A DNA stretch of 64,000 nucleotides from Aldehydirespirator sp965203575 (GTDB lineage Bacteria > Actinomycetota > Acidimicrobiia > Acidimicrobiales > Aldehydirespiratoraceae): NCBI GenBank assembly GCA_965203575.1, contig OZ241894.1, positions 2,914,001 to 2,978,000 of the forward strand. The letters run 5' to 3'. A program made the position numbers and the translations under genes. Under the pieces are notes generated by a model that saw nothing but the letters and a program-made list of their open reading frames with translations, was not told the origin of the DNA and searched no databases. Positions 39,233 through 48,398 of this stretch are shown here, piece by piece; position 1 is the first letter of the stretch, and the number at the start of each line of letters is the position of its first letter.

Positions 39233-40348
39233 GTGAACTTCGCATTCACCGACGAGCAGGAGCAGCTCAGAGAATTCGTTCGCAGCTTCCTCGAGGAGAA
39301 GTCGCCCGAGTCCGCGGTGCGCGACCAGATGGACACCGAGCGGGGCTTCGACCCCGATGTCTGGGCCCAGATGTCCGAGCAGATGGGCCTCCCCGCCCTG
39401 ACGATCCCCGAGGCCTACGGCGGCCAGGGGTTCACCTGCGTGGAGCAGGTGGTCGTGCTCGAGGAGATGGGTCGGGCATTGCTCTGCGCGCCGTACTTCT
39501 CCTCCGCCGTGCTGGCGGCCAACACGCTGATGCACTCCGGCGACGAAGCGGCCAAGCAGGCCCACCTCGGCGGCATCGCCTCAGGAGAGACCAGGGCCAC
39601 GCTGGCCTTCACCGAGCAGAACGGCCGCTGGGACGAGCCCGGGATCACCATGGTGGCCTCGCCGGACAACGGTACGTGGCGCCTCGACGGGGTCAAGATG
39701 TATGTCCTCGACGGCCACACCGCCAACCTGATAGTCGTCGCGGCCCGCACCGCCGGCGGCGTCTCCCTGTTCGCCGTCGATCCCGACGCCGACGGTCTCG
39801 ACCGCACCGCCCTGTCCACCATGGACCAGACCCGCAAGCAGGCCAAGCTCACCTTCGAAGGGGTCGAGGCCACGCTCATCGGTGCCGAGGGGCAGGGCTG
39901 GCCGGTGCTGGAGACCGTGCTCGACCTGGCTGCGGTGGCTCTGGCGGCCGAGCAGGTGGGCGGCGCCCAGCGCTGCCTGGACATGTCGGTGGAGTACGCC
40001 AAGGTCCGGGTGCAGTTCGGCCGTCCCATCGGCTCGTTCCAGGCGATCAAGCACAAGTGTGCCGACATGCTCCTGGAGGTCGAGTCGGCCAAGTCCGCGG
40101 CCTACTACGCGGGCTGGTGCGCGGCGGAGATGAACGACGAGCTGCCCCAGGTCGCGTCGCTGGCCAAGAGCTACTGCTCGGAGGCCTATTTCCACGCGGC
40201 GGCCGAGAACATCCAGATCCACGGAGGGATCGGGTTCACCTGGGAGCACCCGGCGCACCTGTACTTCAAGCGGGCCAAGAGCTCGGAGCTCCTCTTCGGC
40301 GATCCCACGTACCACCGGGAACTGCTGGCCCAGCGCATCGGTCTCTAG
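39233..40348 (+). CDS. Acyl-CoA dehydrogenase family protein
   Basis: A 371-residue FAD-dependent dehydrogenase that makes an alpha,beta double bond in an acyl-CoA. NFAFTDEQEQLREFVRSFL opens the N-terminal helical domain. LAFTEQNGRWDEPGITM is the beta-domain FAD loop. AEQVGGAQRCLDMSVEYAKV, RVQFGRPIGSFQAIKHKCAD and ENIQIHGGIGFTWEHPAHLY are the C-terminal signatures. GTG 39233 is the start. The substrate cannot be read from sequence. It is divergent from the second sufC. The small membrane gene downstream is probably in the same unit (gap 18 bases). Confidence 0.92.
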   Translation: MNFAFTDEQEQLREFVRSFLEEKSPESAVRDQMDTERGFDPDVWAQMSEQMGLPALTIPEAYGGQGFTCVEQVVVLEEMGRALLCAPYFSSAVLAANTLMHSGDEAAKQAHLGGIASGETRATLAFTEQNGRWDEPGITMVASPDNGTWRLDGVKMYVLDGHTANLIVVAARTAGGVSLFAVDPDADGLDRTALSTMDQTRKQAKLTFEGVEATLIGAEGQGWPVLETVLDLAAVALAAEQVGGAQRCLDMSVEYAKVRVQFGRPIGSFQAIKHKCADMLLEVESAKSAAYYAGWCAAEMNDELPQVASLAKSYCSEAYFHAAAENIQIHGGIGFTWEHPAHLYFKRAKSSELLFGDPTYHRELLAQRIGL

Positions 40349-40366
40349 AGGCCGAGCGCCGCCGAC

Positions 40367-40813
40367 GTGATCTGGCTGATCGCCGCGGTCGGCTTGGCTG
40401 CGGTGGTGGTGATCGCCTTCGTGTCGGTGGGGATCGCGGTCGGACGCCTGGAGCAGGAGACCGCACCGTCGGTGTACCGGCTGTCGGACGCGGTGGACTA
40501 TGTGGCCGACCGCCTGCCCGACGAGGTGACCGCCAGGGTGAGCTACGACGACGTCAGGACCGTGCTCGGATGGCATCTCGACTGGTTCGCCGCGGTCGGC
40601 CTCGCGACCTCCCACGGTCTCGAGTTGGGAGACCCAGCGGTGGCCGTGGGCGACATGGCCGTGGCCGACACCGACGCGGCCTGCGACGCGGTGGTGGCCC
40701 GATCTCTGGATCAGGGAGGGCCCGACCCGGTGGACGTGGTGTGCATCCTCGAAGTGCAGTTCTCCTATCTGGCCGAGATAGGCGCAGTCAGCGCAGGCGA
40801 GCCTCCCCATTAG
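40367..40813 (+). CDS. Hypothetical protein with N-terminal membrane anchor
   Basis: A 148-residue protein starting at GTG 40367. Residues 1-27 form one membrane segment (LIAAVGLAAVVVIAFVSVGI). The soluble remainder includes SVYRLSDAVDYVADRLPDEV, VLGWHLDWFAAVGL and ACDAVVARSLDQGGPDPVDV. No family is recognised. It follows the acyl-CoA dehydrogenase by 18 bases and precedes the structured non-coding interval. Confidence 0.6.
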   Translation: MIWLIAAVGLAAVVVIAFVSVGIAVGRLEQETAPSVYRLSDAVDYVADRLPDEVTARVSYDDVRTVLGWHLDWFAAVGLATSHGLELGDPAVAVGDMAVADTDAACDAVVARSLDQGGPDPVDVVCILEVQFSYLAEIGAVSAGEPPH

Positions 40814-41249
40814 TGATGCAGCGCGCCGAATCCCGCTCTTGTTCGCCGCGCTCACGGGCCGCTCGGGCCGTGGGTTCCGCTCTTGTTCGCTTCGCTCACG
40901 GGCCGCAGGGCCCAGGGGCCTCGCAAGCTCGGCCTCTGGCCCGATGCTTGGATTGGGGGCCGGATTGTGGTTGACTGGTGCCACCAAGGAAAGGAGGTGG
41001 TCCAACTGAGTGCTAAACGCTTTGTGACCTTGGAGGTGGCTGGCCGCTAGCTACGGCAAGCTGGACCGACTGGCGAATCCCCGCCAGCTCCACCCCCGGA
41101 CCCGAGTCGCCGGACCTAGTCACATCCGGCCAGGCACCGTGGCCATCCCGGCTGCGAGTGTGCGAGGCTCGACCGGGATTTCCGGCAGAAACGACTAGTG
41201 GGGCGGGCCTTTCGGCCCGCCCCACTGCGCGTCCGTCCACGCCGATACG
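40814..41249. other. Structured non-coding interval with paired repeats, very strong SD and hairpins
   Basis: A 436-base gap with no normal gene. Two 30-base direct repeats (CCGCTCTTGTTCGC ... CTCACGGGCCGC) lie at 40833-40862 and 40877-40906. At 40990-41003 AAAGGAGGTGGTCC can pair with the whole 16S tail, counting one G-U pair. Behind it a 14-codon CTG-initiated frame (41006-41050) or a 5-codon GTG frame (41010) could be a leader peptide. The following sequence folds well: CTGGCG/CGCCAG near 41067-41084, and GGTGG.CTGGC against GCCAGCTCCACC. It ends in a strong hairpin at 41197-41226. It could be a cis-acting leader of the hydrolase gene or a small RNA. Confidence 0.5.
41197..41226 (+). terminator. 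Strong GC hairpin terminator/attenuator
   Basis: AGTGGGGCGGGCC and GGCCCGCCCCACT form a perfect 13-pair stem with a TTTC loop. No T run follows. It lies 24 bases before the hydrolase start and closes the structured interval. Confidence 0.65.
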
Positions 41250-42053
41250 GTGAGCCCGATGGACAGCCGGTTCACCGTCGACTCGAACGAATTGACGGCC
41301 CATCTCGCCCGGCCCGCTCGCCCGCCGTCAGTGCAGCCGGCGGTGGTCATCGTCCACGGCTTCCCCACCGAGGCGGGGGGCGGGATCAACTCCACCATGA
41401 CCATGCCCGCCCTCGCCGACCTGATCGCGGCCGAGACCGGCTTCACCGCCCTCACCTACGCGTCGAGGGGGGTGGCCGGCTCCGCGGGCGACTTCTCGCT
41501 CGACGGCTGGCGGCGCGACCTCGCCGGGGCGGTCGACTTCCTGACGGCCGAAGTGAACTGCGACGGCATCTGGCTCATCGGCTTCGGAACCGGAGGCGCG
41601 CTCGCGGTCGTGGTGGCCGGCCGCGACGAACGGGTCCGGGGCGTGGCCGCGGTGGCCGCGCCGGCCGACTTCGAGGACTGGGCCCGCAACCCTCGCAAGC
41701 TGCTGGTGTGGGCCCGCGAGGTCGGCGTGGTGCGCGATCCGGAATTCCCCCGGCGGTTCGACCGGTGGGCCGCCGAGATCCGGGCCGTCCGAGCCGTCGA
41801 GTCGGCCGAGTCGCTCGGAGACCGGTCCCTGCTGGTGCTCCACGGCAGCGACGATGAGACAGTCCCGGTGTTCGACGCCCGCGTCCTCGCCGACGCCCAT
41901 CCCGGTTCCGACCTGCGCATCATCAGCGGCGCCGGGCACCACCTGCGCCACGATCCCAGGGCCGTCGCGGTGCTGCTCGGCTGGCTCGAGCGCCAGCGCC
42001 AGTCGCTGCTGGCTACGGCGCCCGGTGCCGGAAACGGCAACGCCAACCCCTAG
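41250..42053 (+). CDS. Alpha/beta-hydrolase fold protein lacking a standard nucleophile
   Basis: A 267-residue alpha/beta hydrolase. VVIVHGFPTEAGGG is the oxyanion region. ALTYASRGVAGSAGDFSLDG matches the GxGxSxG-less uptake-hydrolase type. LLVLHGSDDETVPVFDARVL supplies the acid and IISGAGHHLRHDPRAV the histidine. The nucleophile elbow reads WLIGFGTGGALAV, so the usual Ser of GxSxG is Gly. The enzyme may be inactive, or may use another residue. GTG 41250 or ATG 41259 is the start. Expression may depend on the structured leader upstream. Confidence 0.8.
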   Translation: MSPMDSRFTVDSNELTAHLARPARPPSVQPAVVIVHGFPTEAGGGINSTMTMPALADLIAAETGFTALTYASRGVAGSAGDFSLDGWRRDLAGAVDFLTAEVNCDGIWLIGFGTGGALAVVVAGRDERVRGVAAVAAPADFEDWARNPRKLLVWAREVGVVRDPEFPRRFDRWAAEIRAVRAVESAESLGDRSLLVLHGSDDETVPVFDARVLADAHPGSDLRIISGAGHHLRHDPRAVAVLLGWLERQRQSLLATAPGAGNGNANP

Positions 42054-42085
42054 GGCCCGAGCCGGCAGCCGGGCCGCTCACGTTC

Positions 42086-43294
42086 TCAGTCGCCGTTGGC
42101 GAGGGGCAGTGTGAGGGTGAACTGGGCTCCGAGGCCCTCCCGCGAGGTCACGCTCACGTCACCGCCGTGGTTCAGGGCCACATGGCGGACGATCGACAGG
42201 CCCAGCCCGGTGCCACCCGTGCTGCGGCTGCGTGCCAGGTCGACGCGGTAGAAGCGCTCGAAGATCCGGGACTGCTCGGCCGCCGGTATGCCGATGCCCT
42301 CGTCGGTCACCGAGAGGGTCAAGGTGTCACGGTCTGTCTCGACCTGCACGTCGACCCGTTCGCCGGGGTCGCTGAACTTGACCGCATTGTCGAGGAGGTT
42401 GAATACCGCCGACTCGAGGTGCAGCCGGGAGCCTCGCATGGGGGCAAGGTCGGCGGGCATCGACACCACCACCTTGACGTCGCGCTGCTCGGCCGTCTCT
42501 GAGATCCGGTCGTTGGCTGCGGCCACGACGGCGCCGATGTCCACCCGCTCGTCCGGCCGGCCTCTCTCGTCCTCCAGCATGGCCAGGGTAAGCAGGTCGT
42601 CGATGGTGTTGGCCACTCGCTGGATCTCGATCTGCATCCGGCCCGCGAGCCGCGCCACCACTTCGGGCTCGGTGTCCGCGGCCAGCGAATCGGCCAGCAG
42701 GCTCAGAGCCCCGATCGGGGTCTTGAGCTCGTGGCTGACGTTGGCCACGAAGTCCCTCCTCACCGACTCGATGCGGTCATGCTCGGTTATGTCGTGCACC
42801 AGTGCGACCGCGCCCAGAATCTCGCCCCCGCGCTCCACCGGCCCGGCCCTCACTTCGTAGCTGCGGCGGGGCTCGGTGTGCAGCTCGACCCTGGTCGTGG
42901 CCTGCTCGCCGGATCGGGCCTGCTCGAGCAGCTCCTTGATCATCCGGGTCACGAGGGCTTCGCCGTGTCGGGCCTGGAGGAATTGCGTGGCCGCGGTGTT
43001 GTGCGCCACTACCCGTCCGTCGCGGTCGCACAGCACGAGCGCCGCCTGCAGGGCGTCGAGGCTCGCCTCCATCCTGCTGGCCGCGGTCTCGGCCGACACC
43101 TGGCTGGCCTCAGCCGACTCCAGGTGCCTCTCGGCGTCCTCGATGACGCGGCGGGCCGACCGCCCCCGGGGGGCCTGGTGGTGCCGCTCGGGGTCACGGT
43201 TCCTGATCCATCGTCGCAGGAGCGCCCGGTCCAGGGCGATGCCCACCATTGCGCCGCCCACCATCAGGAGCACTCCGATGATGAGCGAGGTCAT
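42086..43294 (-). CDS. phoR: Phosphate-responsive sensor histidine kinase, PhoR/SenX3-like
   Basis: A 402-residue kinase. One membrane segment lies at residues 2-20, then a coiled-coil linker, a PAS domain near 80-180 (LVLCDRDGRVVAHNTAATQF), HisKA with phospho-accepting His in FVANVSHELKTPIGALSLLA, and HATPase boxes FNLLDNAVKFSDPGE, VTDEGIGIPAAEQSRIFERF and GGTGLGLSIVRHVALNHGG. With only one membrane helix and a PAS domain it fits SenX3/PhoR, which read the state of the Pst transporter through PhoU. Last gene of the pst-phoU operon, 12 bases after phoU. The response regulator is not in this window. Confidence 0.9.
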   Translation of the reverse strand: MTSLIIGVLLMVGGAMVGIALDRALLRRWIRNRDPERHHQAPRGRSARRVIEDAERHLESAEASQVSAETAASRMEASLDALQAALVLCDRDGRVVAHNTAATQFLQARHGEALVTRMIKELLEQARSGEQATTRVELHTEPRRSYEVRAGPVERGGEILGAVALVHDITEHDRIESVRRDFVANVSHELKTPIGALSLLADSLAADTEPEVVARLAGRMQIEIQRVANTIDDLLTLAMLEDERGRPDERVDIGAVVAAANDRISETAEQRDVKVVVSMPADLAPMRGSRLHLESAVFNLLDNAVKFSDPGERVDVQVETDRDTLTLSVTDEGIGIPAAEQSRIFERFYRVDLARSRSTGGTGLGLSIVRHVALNHGGDVSVTSREGLGAQFTLTLPLANGD

Positions 43295-43306
43295 CGGTGG
43301 CCGATT

Positions 43307-44077
43307 CTAGTCGGCCTTGTCGTCGCCGTTGGAGGACATCTCCGCCGGGTCGGTGGCCAGTTCCTGCATGCTGGGCTCGTGGCGCTCTTGGCGGACCCGG
43401 TGCCGGGCGATCCCGGCCCGCCACGGCATGATGCCCGAGACCATGTAACGGACCCGGTCGCTGATGTTCACGGCATGGTCGCCGATGCGCTCGTAGTAGC
43501 GGGCTATCAGGGCCAGCTGCACCGACGGCTGGACGTCGAGATCGTGGGTGCGGCTCGACTCCAGCAGGGTCTTGACGAAGGTGCGGTGCAGGCTGTCGAG
43601 CCGGTCGTCGATGTCGTGAAGCGCGCTGGCCAGCGCGGCGTCGCGCTCGGAGTAGGAGTCCACCGACAACCGGATCAGGCGGATCGCCTCCTCGTTCATC
43701 TCCGCGATCAGGCCGCGCAGCCTGGGGGGCAGCTCGGTGCGGAACATGCGGCGGGCGCCCTTGCAGATGTTGCAGGCCAGGCCGCCGGTCCGCTCGAGCT
43801 CGCCCGTGATCCACATGGCGGCCAGGATCTGGCGGAGGTCGCCGGCCATGGGCTGTTGCAGGGCCAGCAGGCTCTGGCACTTCTCCTCGACCTCGATGGC
43901 GGCCACGTCGATGTGGTCGTCGTCGTCGATGATTTGCTGGGCCTCGACCAGGTCGTAACGCAACAGGGCATCGGTGGCCCTGGCCACCGCGTCGCCGGCC
44001 CGGGCCGCGAGCTGGACTATCAGGTCGCTGATCTCGTCGATCTCGGCGTGGAAGCCTTTGCGGGTCTGCTCGGTCAT
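43307..44077 (-). CDS. phoU: Phosphate signalling protein PhoU
   Basis: A 256-residue cytoplasmic PhoU that links Pst transport to the PhoR-type kinase and represses the Pho response when phosphate is plentiful. Two copies of the three-helix PhoU repeat: EIDEISDLIVQLAARAGDAV with VEEKCQSLLALQQPMAGDLR, then LIRLSVDSYSERDAALASAL with LALIARYYERIGDHAVNISD. The C-terminal 35 residues extend beyond the usual length. Start ATG 44077, 11 bases after pstB. Confidence 0.95.
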   Translation of the reverse strand: MTEQTRKGFHAEIDEISDLIVQLAARAGDAVARATDALLRYDLVEAQQIIDDDDHIDVAAIEVEEKCQSLLALQQPMAGDLRQILAAMWITGELERTGGLACNICKGARRMFRTELPPRLRGLIAEMNEEAIRLIRLSVDSYSERDAALASALHDIDDRLDSLHRTFVKTLLESSRTHDLDVQPSVQLALIARYYERIGDHAVNISDRVRYMVSGIMPWRAGIARHRVRQERHEPSMQELATDPAEMSSNGDDKAD

Positions 44078-44088
44078 GGTCGCCTCGC

Positions 44089-44973
44089 TCAGCCGAATCG
44101 TCCGGTGACGTAGTTCTCGGTGCGCTCGTCGGACGGATTGGAGAACATCTTCTGGGTGGTGTCCACCTCCACCAGGATGCCGGTGCGGGTGTCGTTCTCG
44201 GAGTGCACGTCTGCGGTGAAGAAGGCGGTGGTGTCGCTGACCCGAGCCGCCTGCTGCATGTTGTGGGTGACGATCATGATGGTGTAGTCCTGCTTGATCT
44301 CCTGCATCAGGTCCTCGATGCGGGCGGTGGCGATGGGGTCGAGCGCGGAGCACGGCTCGTCCATCAGCAGCACGTCGGGGCCGACCGCGATGGCCCGGGC
44401 GATGCACAGCCTCTGCTGCTGCCCTCCCGACAGCCCGAGCGCTGAGTCGGTCAGGCGGTCGCTCACCTCCTCCCACAGGGCCGCCTTGCGCAGCGAGTTC
44501 TCCACGATGTCGTCGAGCCCCTTCTTCTGGCCGGCCACCCTCGGCCCGTAGGCGACGTTGTCGTAGATCGACTTGGGGAAGGGGTTGGGCTTCTGGAACA
44601 CCATGCCGATGCGGCGCCGCACCTCGACCGGGTCGACCCGCTCGTCGTACAGGTCGGTCCCGCGGTAGGTGATGGAACCGGTCACCCGCGCCGTTCTGAT
44701 CAGGTCGTTCATGCGGTTGTAGCAGCGCAGCACCGTCGTCTTCCCGCAGCCCGACGGGCCGATGAGGGCCATGATCTCGTTCCTGTGGACGTCGAACGAG
44801 ACGTCGCGCACGGCTCGGAAGGCGCCGTAGTACACGTTGACGTTGCGTGAGCGGAACACGACGTCGCGCTCGGTGGACAGCGACGGCATCGCCTCGGCCG
44901 GACTGGCATCGTTGCCGGCGTCGACCGAGTGGTCGACGACAGTGTCGGTGACAGTCTCCGTAGGGTCGGGCAT
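44089..44973 (-). CDS. pstB: Phosphate ABC transporter ATPase PstB
   Basis: A 294-residue ATPase of the high-affinity phosphate importer. Walker A is LIGPSGCGKTTVLRCYNRMN, then VFQKPNPFPKSIYDNVAYGP (Q-loop, PstB-specific), LSGGQQQRLCIARAIAVGPD (signature) and LLMDEPCSALDPIATARIED (Walker B). About 35 extra residues precede the domain. ATG 44973 is chosen over the longer open frame because it lies 8 bases after the pstA stop. Confidence 0.96.
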   Translation of the reverse strand: MPDPTETVTDTVVDHSVDAGNDASPAEAMPSLSTERDVVFRSRNVNVYYGAFRAVRDVSFDVHRNEIMALIGPSGCGKTTVLRCYNRMNDLIRTARVTGSITYRGTDLYDERVDPVEVRRRIGMVFQKPNPFPKSIYDNVAYGPRVAGQKKGLDDIVENSLRKAALWEEVSDRLTDSALGLSGGQQQRLCIARAIAVGPDVLLMDEPCSALDPIATARIEDLMQEIKQDYTIMIVTHNMQQAARVSDTTAFFTADVHSENDTRTGILVEVDTTQKMFSNPSDERTENYVTGRFG

Positions 44974-44981
44974 CGGGGGTG

Positions 44982-45944
44982 TCAGCCTCGCTTCTTCTCG
45001 AATCGATTGCGTAGTCCGATGGCGGCGGAGTTCATCATCAGCACGAACACGAGCAGCACGACAATGGCACTCGCGGCGGCCGCAGTAAAGCCGACATCGC
45101 GGCCCGACTGCACGGTCCAGGTGGTGATCACGATCGGCAGGGCGGTGAACCGGTCGGTCAGAGCGCTCAGGTCGAGCAGTCCGGGGTCGCTGCCGAGCCT
45201 GCCCGAGATCGCACCGACCAGGATCAGCGGCGCGGCCTCGCCCACCGCCCGAGACATCGACAGCAGTGTGCCGGTGAGGATGCCGGGGGCGGCGTAGGGC
45301 AGTACCTGGGTGCGGATCATCTCCCACTTGGTGGCGCCCACGCCGTAGGCGCCCTCGCGCAGCGAGACGGGCACGGCCCGGACGGCTTCACCGGAGGTGA
45401 TCACCACGATGGGCAGCGCCAGTATGGCCAGGGTGATTCCGGCCGACAGAGCGGACGAGCCGCCCGTCAAGCGGTCCAGGCCGAACAGGTTGCCCTTCAC
45501 CAGCAGGGCCAGACCGAGCAGCCCGTAGACCACCGAGGGCACGCCGGCCAGATTGCGGATGTTGACCTCGATGAAGGCGGTGAACCGGTTCCTGGGCGCG
45601 TACTCCTCGAGGTAGACCGCGGCGCCGATGCCGACGGGGAAGGCGAGAACGGCCACGATCACCGCGATCCACAGCGAGCCGTACAGTCCCTGGTGGACGC
45701 CCAGGCGATCGTCGCTGGACTGCGAGCGCAGGGTTCCGCTGAGGAAGTCGCCCAGACGGGCGCCGAGCTGGTCGGCGCTGTTGTTCACGACGCTGATGAT
45801 CAGTACGGCCAGCAGCACCAGCGTCACCAGCAGGCAGGACTGCAGCAGCGTGCGGAACAGCAGGCCGCGCGTGTCGATGCGGCGTCTCTCGATCGAGGCC
45901 GCGATGGCGGCCCGGGACTTGTCGTCGGAGAGGCGGCTGATCAT
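44982..45944 (-). CDS. pstA: Phosphate ABC transporter permease PstA
   Basis: A 320-residue permease with about six membrane segments. The first is LVTLVLLAVLIISVVNN. FPVGIGAAVYLEEYAPRNRF and SMSRAVGEAAPLILVGAISG (the EAA-type loop that contacts PstB) are PstA signatures. NLAGVPSVVYGLLGLALLVK is also typical. It lies between pstC (51 bases upstream) and pstB. Confidence 0.95.
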   Translation of the reverse strand: MISRLSDDKSRAAIAASIERRRIDTRGLLFRTLLQSCLLVTLVLLAVLIISVVNNSADQLGARLGDFLSGTLRSQSSDDRLGVHQGLYGSLWIAVIVAVLAFPVGIGAAVYLEEYAPRNRFTAFIEVNIRNLAGVPSVVYGLLGLALLVKGNLFGLDRLTGGSSALSAGITLAILALPIVVITSGEAVRAVPVSLREGAYGVGATKWEMIRTQVLPYAAPGILTGTLLSMSRAVGEAAPLILVGAISGRLGSDPGLLDLSALTDRFTALPIVITTWTVQSGRDVGFTAAAASAIVVLLVFVLMMNSAAIGLRNRFEKKRG

Positions 45945-45995
45945 CCCGTCGGCCTCTCCGGAACACGCGGACCGTTCATCGTCGTGCCGTCTCCA

Positions 45996-47147
45996 CTAGT
46001 ACTCCTCGCGTACCCGGGCCACGAACCGCGCTGCAACGACGTTGAGGCCCAGCGTTATCGCGAACAGCAGCAGCCCTACGAAGTACAGGCTCTGGAACGT
46101 GAGCCCCTCGCCCACCACGCTGTCCGTGCCCGAGGCCAGTGACGCCATGGCTGCCGTCATTGTCAGGCTGCCCTCGAAGGGCGAATCGGTGAACCGGGTG
46201 GCGTCGGCGGCTCCGCCGGCCAGGAAGACCACCATCGTCTCGCCGATGGCTCGGGAGACGGCCACTATGAAGGCGGCCACAATGCCGGAGATGGCCGCCG
46301 GCACGACGACCGTGGTCGCCGTGGCCATCTTGCGGGCCCCGAGGCCGGCCGATGCCTCTCGCAAGGAGTCGGGCACCGCGGCCATGGCGTCCTCGGAGAT
46401 GGAGGCCACGAGAGGGATGGTCAGGATGCCCACTCCAATCCCGGCCGCGGCCAGTGAACCGGCTCGGGCCGGCGCGAACTCGAGCCAGACGTTGAGGAGC
46501 CAGGCCGCGGTCAACCCGAAGATGGCGACGATCACCGCGATGGCGCCGACGGCGACGATGAGCGCAGACGAATCGGAGCCGCTCTCGCGGTAGTGCTTGA
46601 TCCGGTTGCGTGCGACCCCGATGGCTACGACGGCATACCCCGCCAGGATCATCGCACCGATGACCAGGAAGGTGTTCCTGCCGATGCGCCCGACGAGGTT
46701 GGGGGCGATCCAGGTGAGGGCGAAGAATCCCAGGACGACCGAGGGGATGCCGGCCAGGATCTCCAGCGCCGGCTTCAGCCAGGCTCGGACTCTGCGGTTG
46801 GCGTACTCCGACAGGTAGACGGCCGCGCCCAGGCCCAACGGTCCGGCCACGAGCATGGCGATGGCCGTGACGATGATGGAGGCGATGACGATTGTGGGTA
46901 TGTCGTACAGGCCCCTCCGGGGGAACCAGCCCAGCTGTCCCCAGGTGTCGGCCCACGCCACGCCGGTGATGAACGTCCAGGCCTCCGCGACCAGGTTCCA
47001 AACGATCAGGGTGCTCACCAACACCGACACGAGCGCCGCCGTCAGCAGGCTGAACCGGACGATCACCTCGCGGCGCCGGCGGGCGGGCGCGATCTGGAGG
47101 CGTTCGACCGTCAGCGGCACCGGGTGGGCGACGGTCGCATCGGTCAC
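45996..47147 (-). CDS. pstC: Phosphate ABC transporter permease PstC
   Basis: A 383-residue permease. After a cytoplasmic N-terminus it has about seven membrane segments (VLVSTLIVWNLVAEAWTFIT first). LGLGAAVYLSEYANRRVRAW, EILAGIPSVVLGFFALTWIA and AVSRAIGETMVVFLAGGAAD identify PstC. It is longer than E. coli PstC owing to an insert near residues 150-230. GTG 47147 is the likely start, 45 bases after pstS. Confidence 0.94.
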   Translation of the reverse strand: MTDATVAHPVPLTVERLQIAPARRRREVIVRFSLLTAALVSVLVSTLIVWNLVAEAWTFITGVAWADTWGQLGWFPRRGLYDIPTIVIASIIVTAIAMLVAGPLGLGAAVYLSEYANRRVRAWLKPALEILAGIPSVVLGFFALTWIAPNLVGRIGRNTFLVIGAMILAGYAVVAIGVARNRIKHYRESGSDSSALIVAVGAIAVIVAIFGLTAAWLLNVWLEFAPARAGSLAAAGIGVGILTIPLVASISEDAMAAVPDSLREASAGLGARKMATATTVVVPAAISGIVAAFIVAVSRAIGETMVVFLAGGAADATRFTDSPFEGSLTMTAAMASLASGTDSVVGEGLTFQSLYFVGLLLFAITLGLNVVAARFVARVREEY

Positions 47148-47192
47148 GGCGTGAAGCTACTTGGCATCAGGACTCGACGGGCACGCCCGTGG

Positions 47193-48299
47193 TCAGCTGA
47201 TGACGGCCCGGTCGTGCCAGCGTCCGGCGGTCTCCGCGCGGGCCGCGTCGGTGAGCGGCACGTAGCCCACATCGCTGACCGCGGTGGATAGTGCCTCGGA
47301 GACGTAGAAGTCCACGTAGGCCACTATGGCGTCGTTGGCCGCGGCCTTGTCGGCGTTGACATAGATCCACAGGTCACGGCTGATGGGATACTCGTTCGAG
47401 GCAATGCTGTCCGGTGTCGGGCTGATGCAGCCGGCTCCACCGTCGATCTCGATCAGTTTGACACCCGTGGCGTTGACGGCGAATGCGAAACCGACCCAGC
47501 CCAGGCTCGTGTCGCTGGACTGGATTCCTTGAAGGATCACGTTGTCATTGCCTGAGGGGATGTAGTCGGTGCGGGTGGTGGCGTCCACTCCGGCTTCCTC
47601 GGCGAGGTCCTCGAGGACGATCTCGATGAAGGAGTCGAAGGTTCCGGACTCCTCGCCGGGTCCGAAGATGTCCAGCGGGGCGTCGGGCAGGCCCGCGGAG
47701 GCCTCGGCCCAGGTGCTGGTGCCCTCGCCGTTGGGGCCGATCAAATCGAAGAGTTGATGGAAGTTCAGACACTCGACCGCGCCGTTGTTGGCGTTGGTCA
47801 TGACCGCGATTCCGTCGATGCCCACCTTCAGCTCGATGACGTTGTTGATGCCGTTGGCGAAGCAGTCCTCCTTCTCGGAGTCCTTGATCTGGCGGGAGGC
47901 GTCGGAGATGTCGGTCTCGCCCGCGCAGAACAGCTTGAAACCGTCGCCGGTGCCGGGACCGTCAACAGTCACCGACACATCCGGGGCCGCGTCCTCGAAC
48001 AGTTCGGCCACCCGGATCGAGATCGGCTCAACCGTCGACGAACCCGAGATGTTCACCTCCCCCGAGACCGTCGAGGGGTCGACAGCGGGCTCGGCCATCT
48101 CTTCTTCGGTCATGGCTGCGACTGTCGTGGTCGGCGCGGCGTCGGCAGCGCCGGTGTCGCCGGTGTCGGCAGTGCCGGTGTCGGAGGCGGCCGATGGGGT
48201 AGAGGTGTCTTCGTCGTCTCCGCCGCATGCTGCGGCCACTAGCGAGAAGCTCACGATGATCACCGGCAGCCAGAGGAGCCGGCGCCTTGAGTTGCGCAC
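47193..48299 (-). CDS. pstS: Phosphate-binding lipoprotein PstS
   Basis: A 368-residue extracytoplasmic phosphate-binding protein. The signal peptide ends in the lipobox LVAAACGG (Cys 25), then a Thr/Asp/Gly-rich linker to about residue 80. The binding domain starts VNISGSSTVEPISIRVAELF. DGPGTGDGFKLFCAGETDIS and GPGEESGTFDSFIEIVLEDL are phosphate-binding loops. GTG 48299 has GGGAGG 9 bases upstream. First gene of the operon. The PHO box lies 100-136 bases upstream, so strong induction under phosphate limitation is expected. A small GC hairpin (48334-48350) sits in the leader. Confidence 0.95.
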   Translation of the reverse strand: MRNSRRRLLWLPVIIVSFSLVAAACGGDDEDTSTPSAASDTGTADTGDTGAADAAPTTTVAAMTEEEMAEPAVDPSTVSGEVNISGSSTVEPISIRVAELFEDAAPDVSVTVDGPGTGDGFKLFCAGETDISDASRQIKDSEKEDCFANGINNVIELKVGIDGIAVMTNANNGAVECLNFHQLFDLIGPNGEGTSTWAEASAGLPDAPLDIFGPGEESGTFDSFIEIVLEDLAEEAGVDATTRTDYIPSGNDNVILQGIQSSDTSLGWVGFAFAVNATGVKLIEIDGGAGCISPTPDSIASNEYPISRDLWIYVNADKAAANDAIVAYVDFYVSEALSTAVSDVGYVPLTDAARAETAGRWHDRAVIS

Positions 48300-48398
48300 T
48301 TAGATGTCCCTCCCTTGGGAAATGGCATGGCAAGCCCGCACCTGTTGCGGGCCGCAGGCAAGTTAGATGGGGCAAGGTTTCAGACAGCCGGGGCCACC

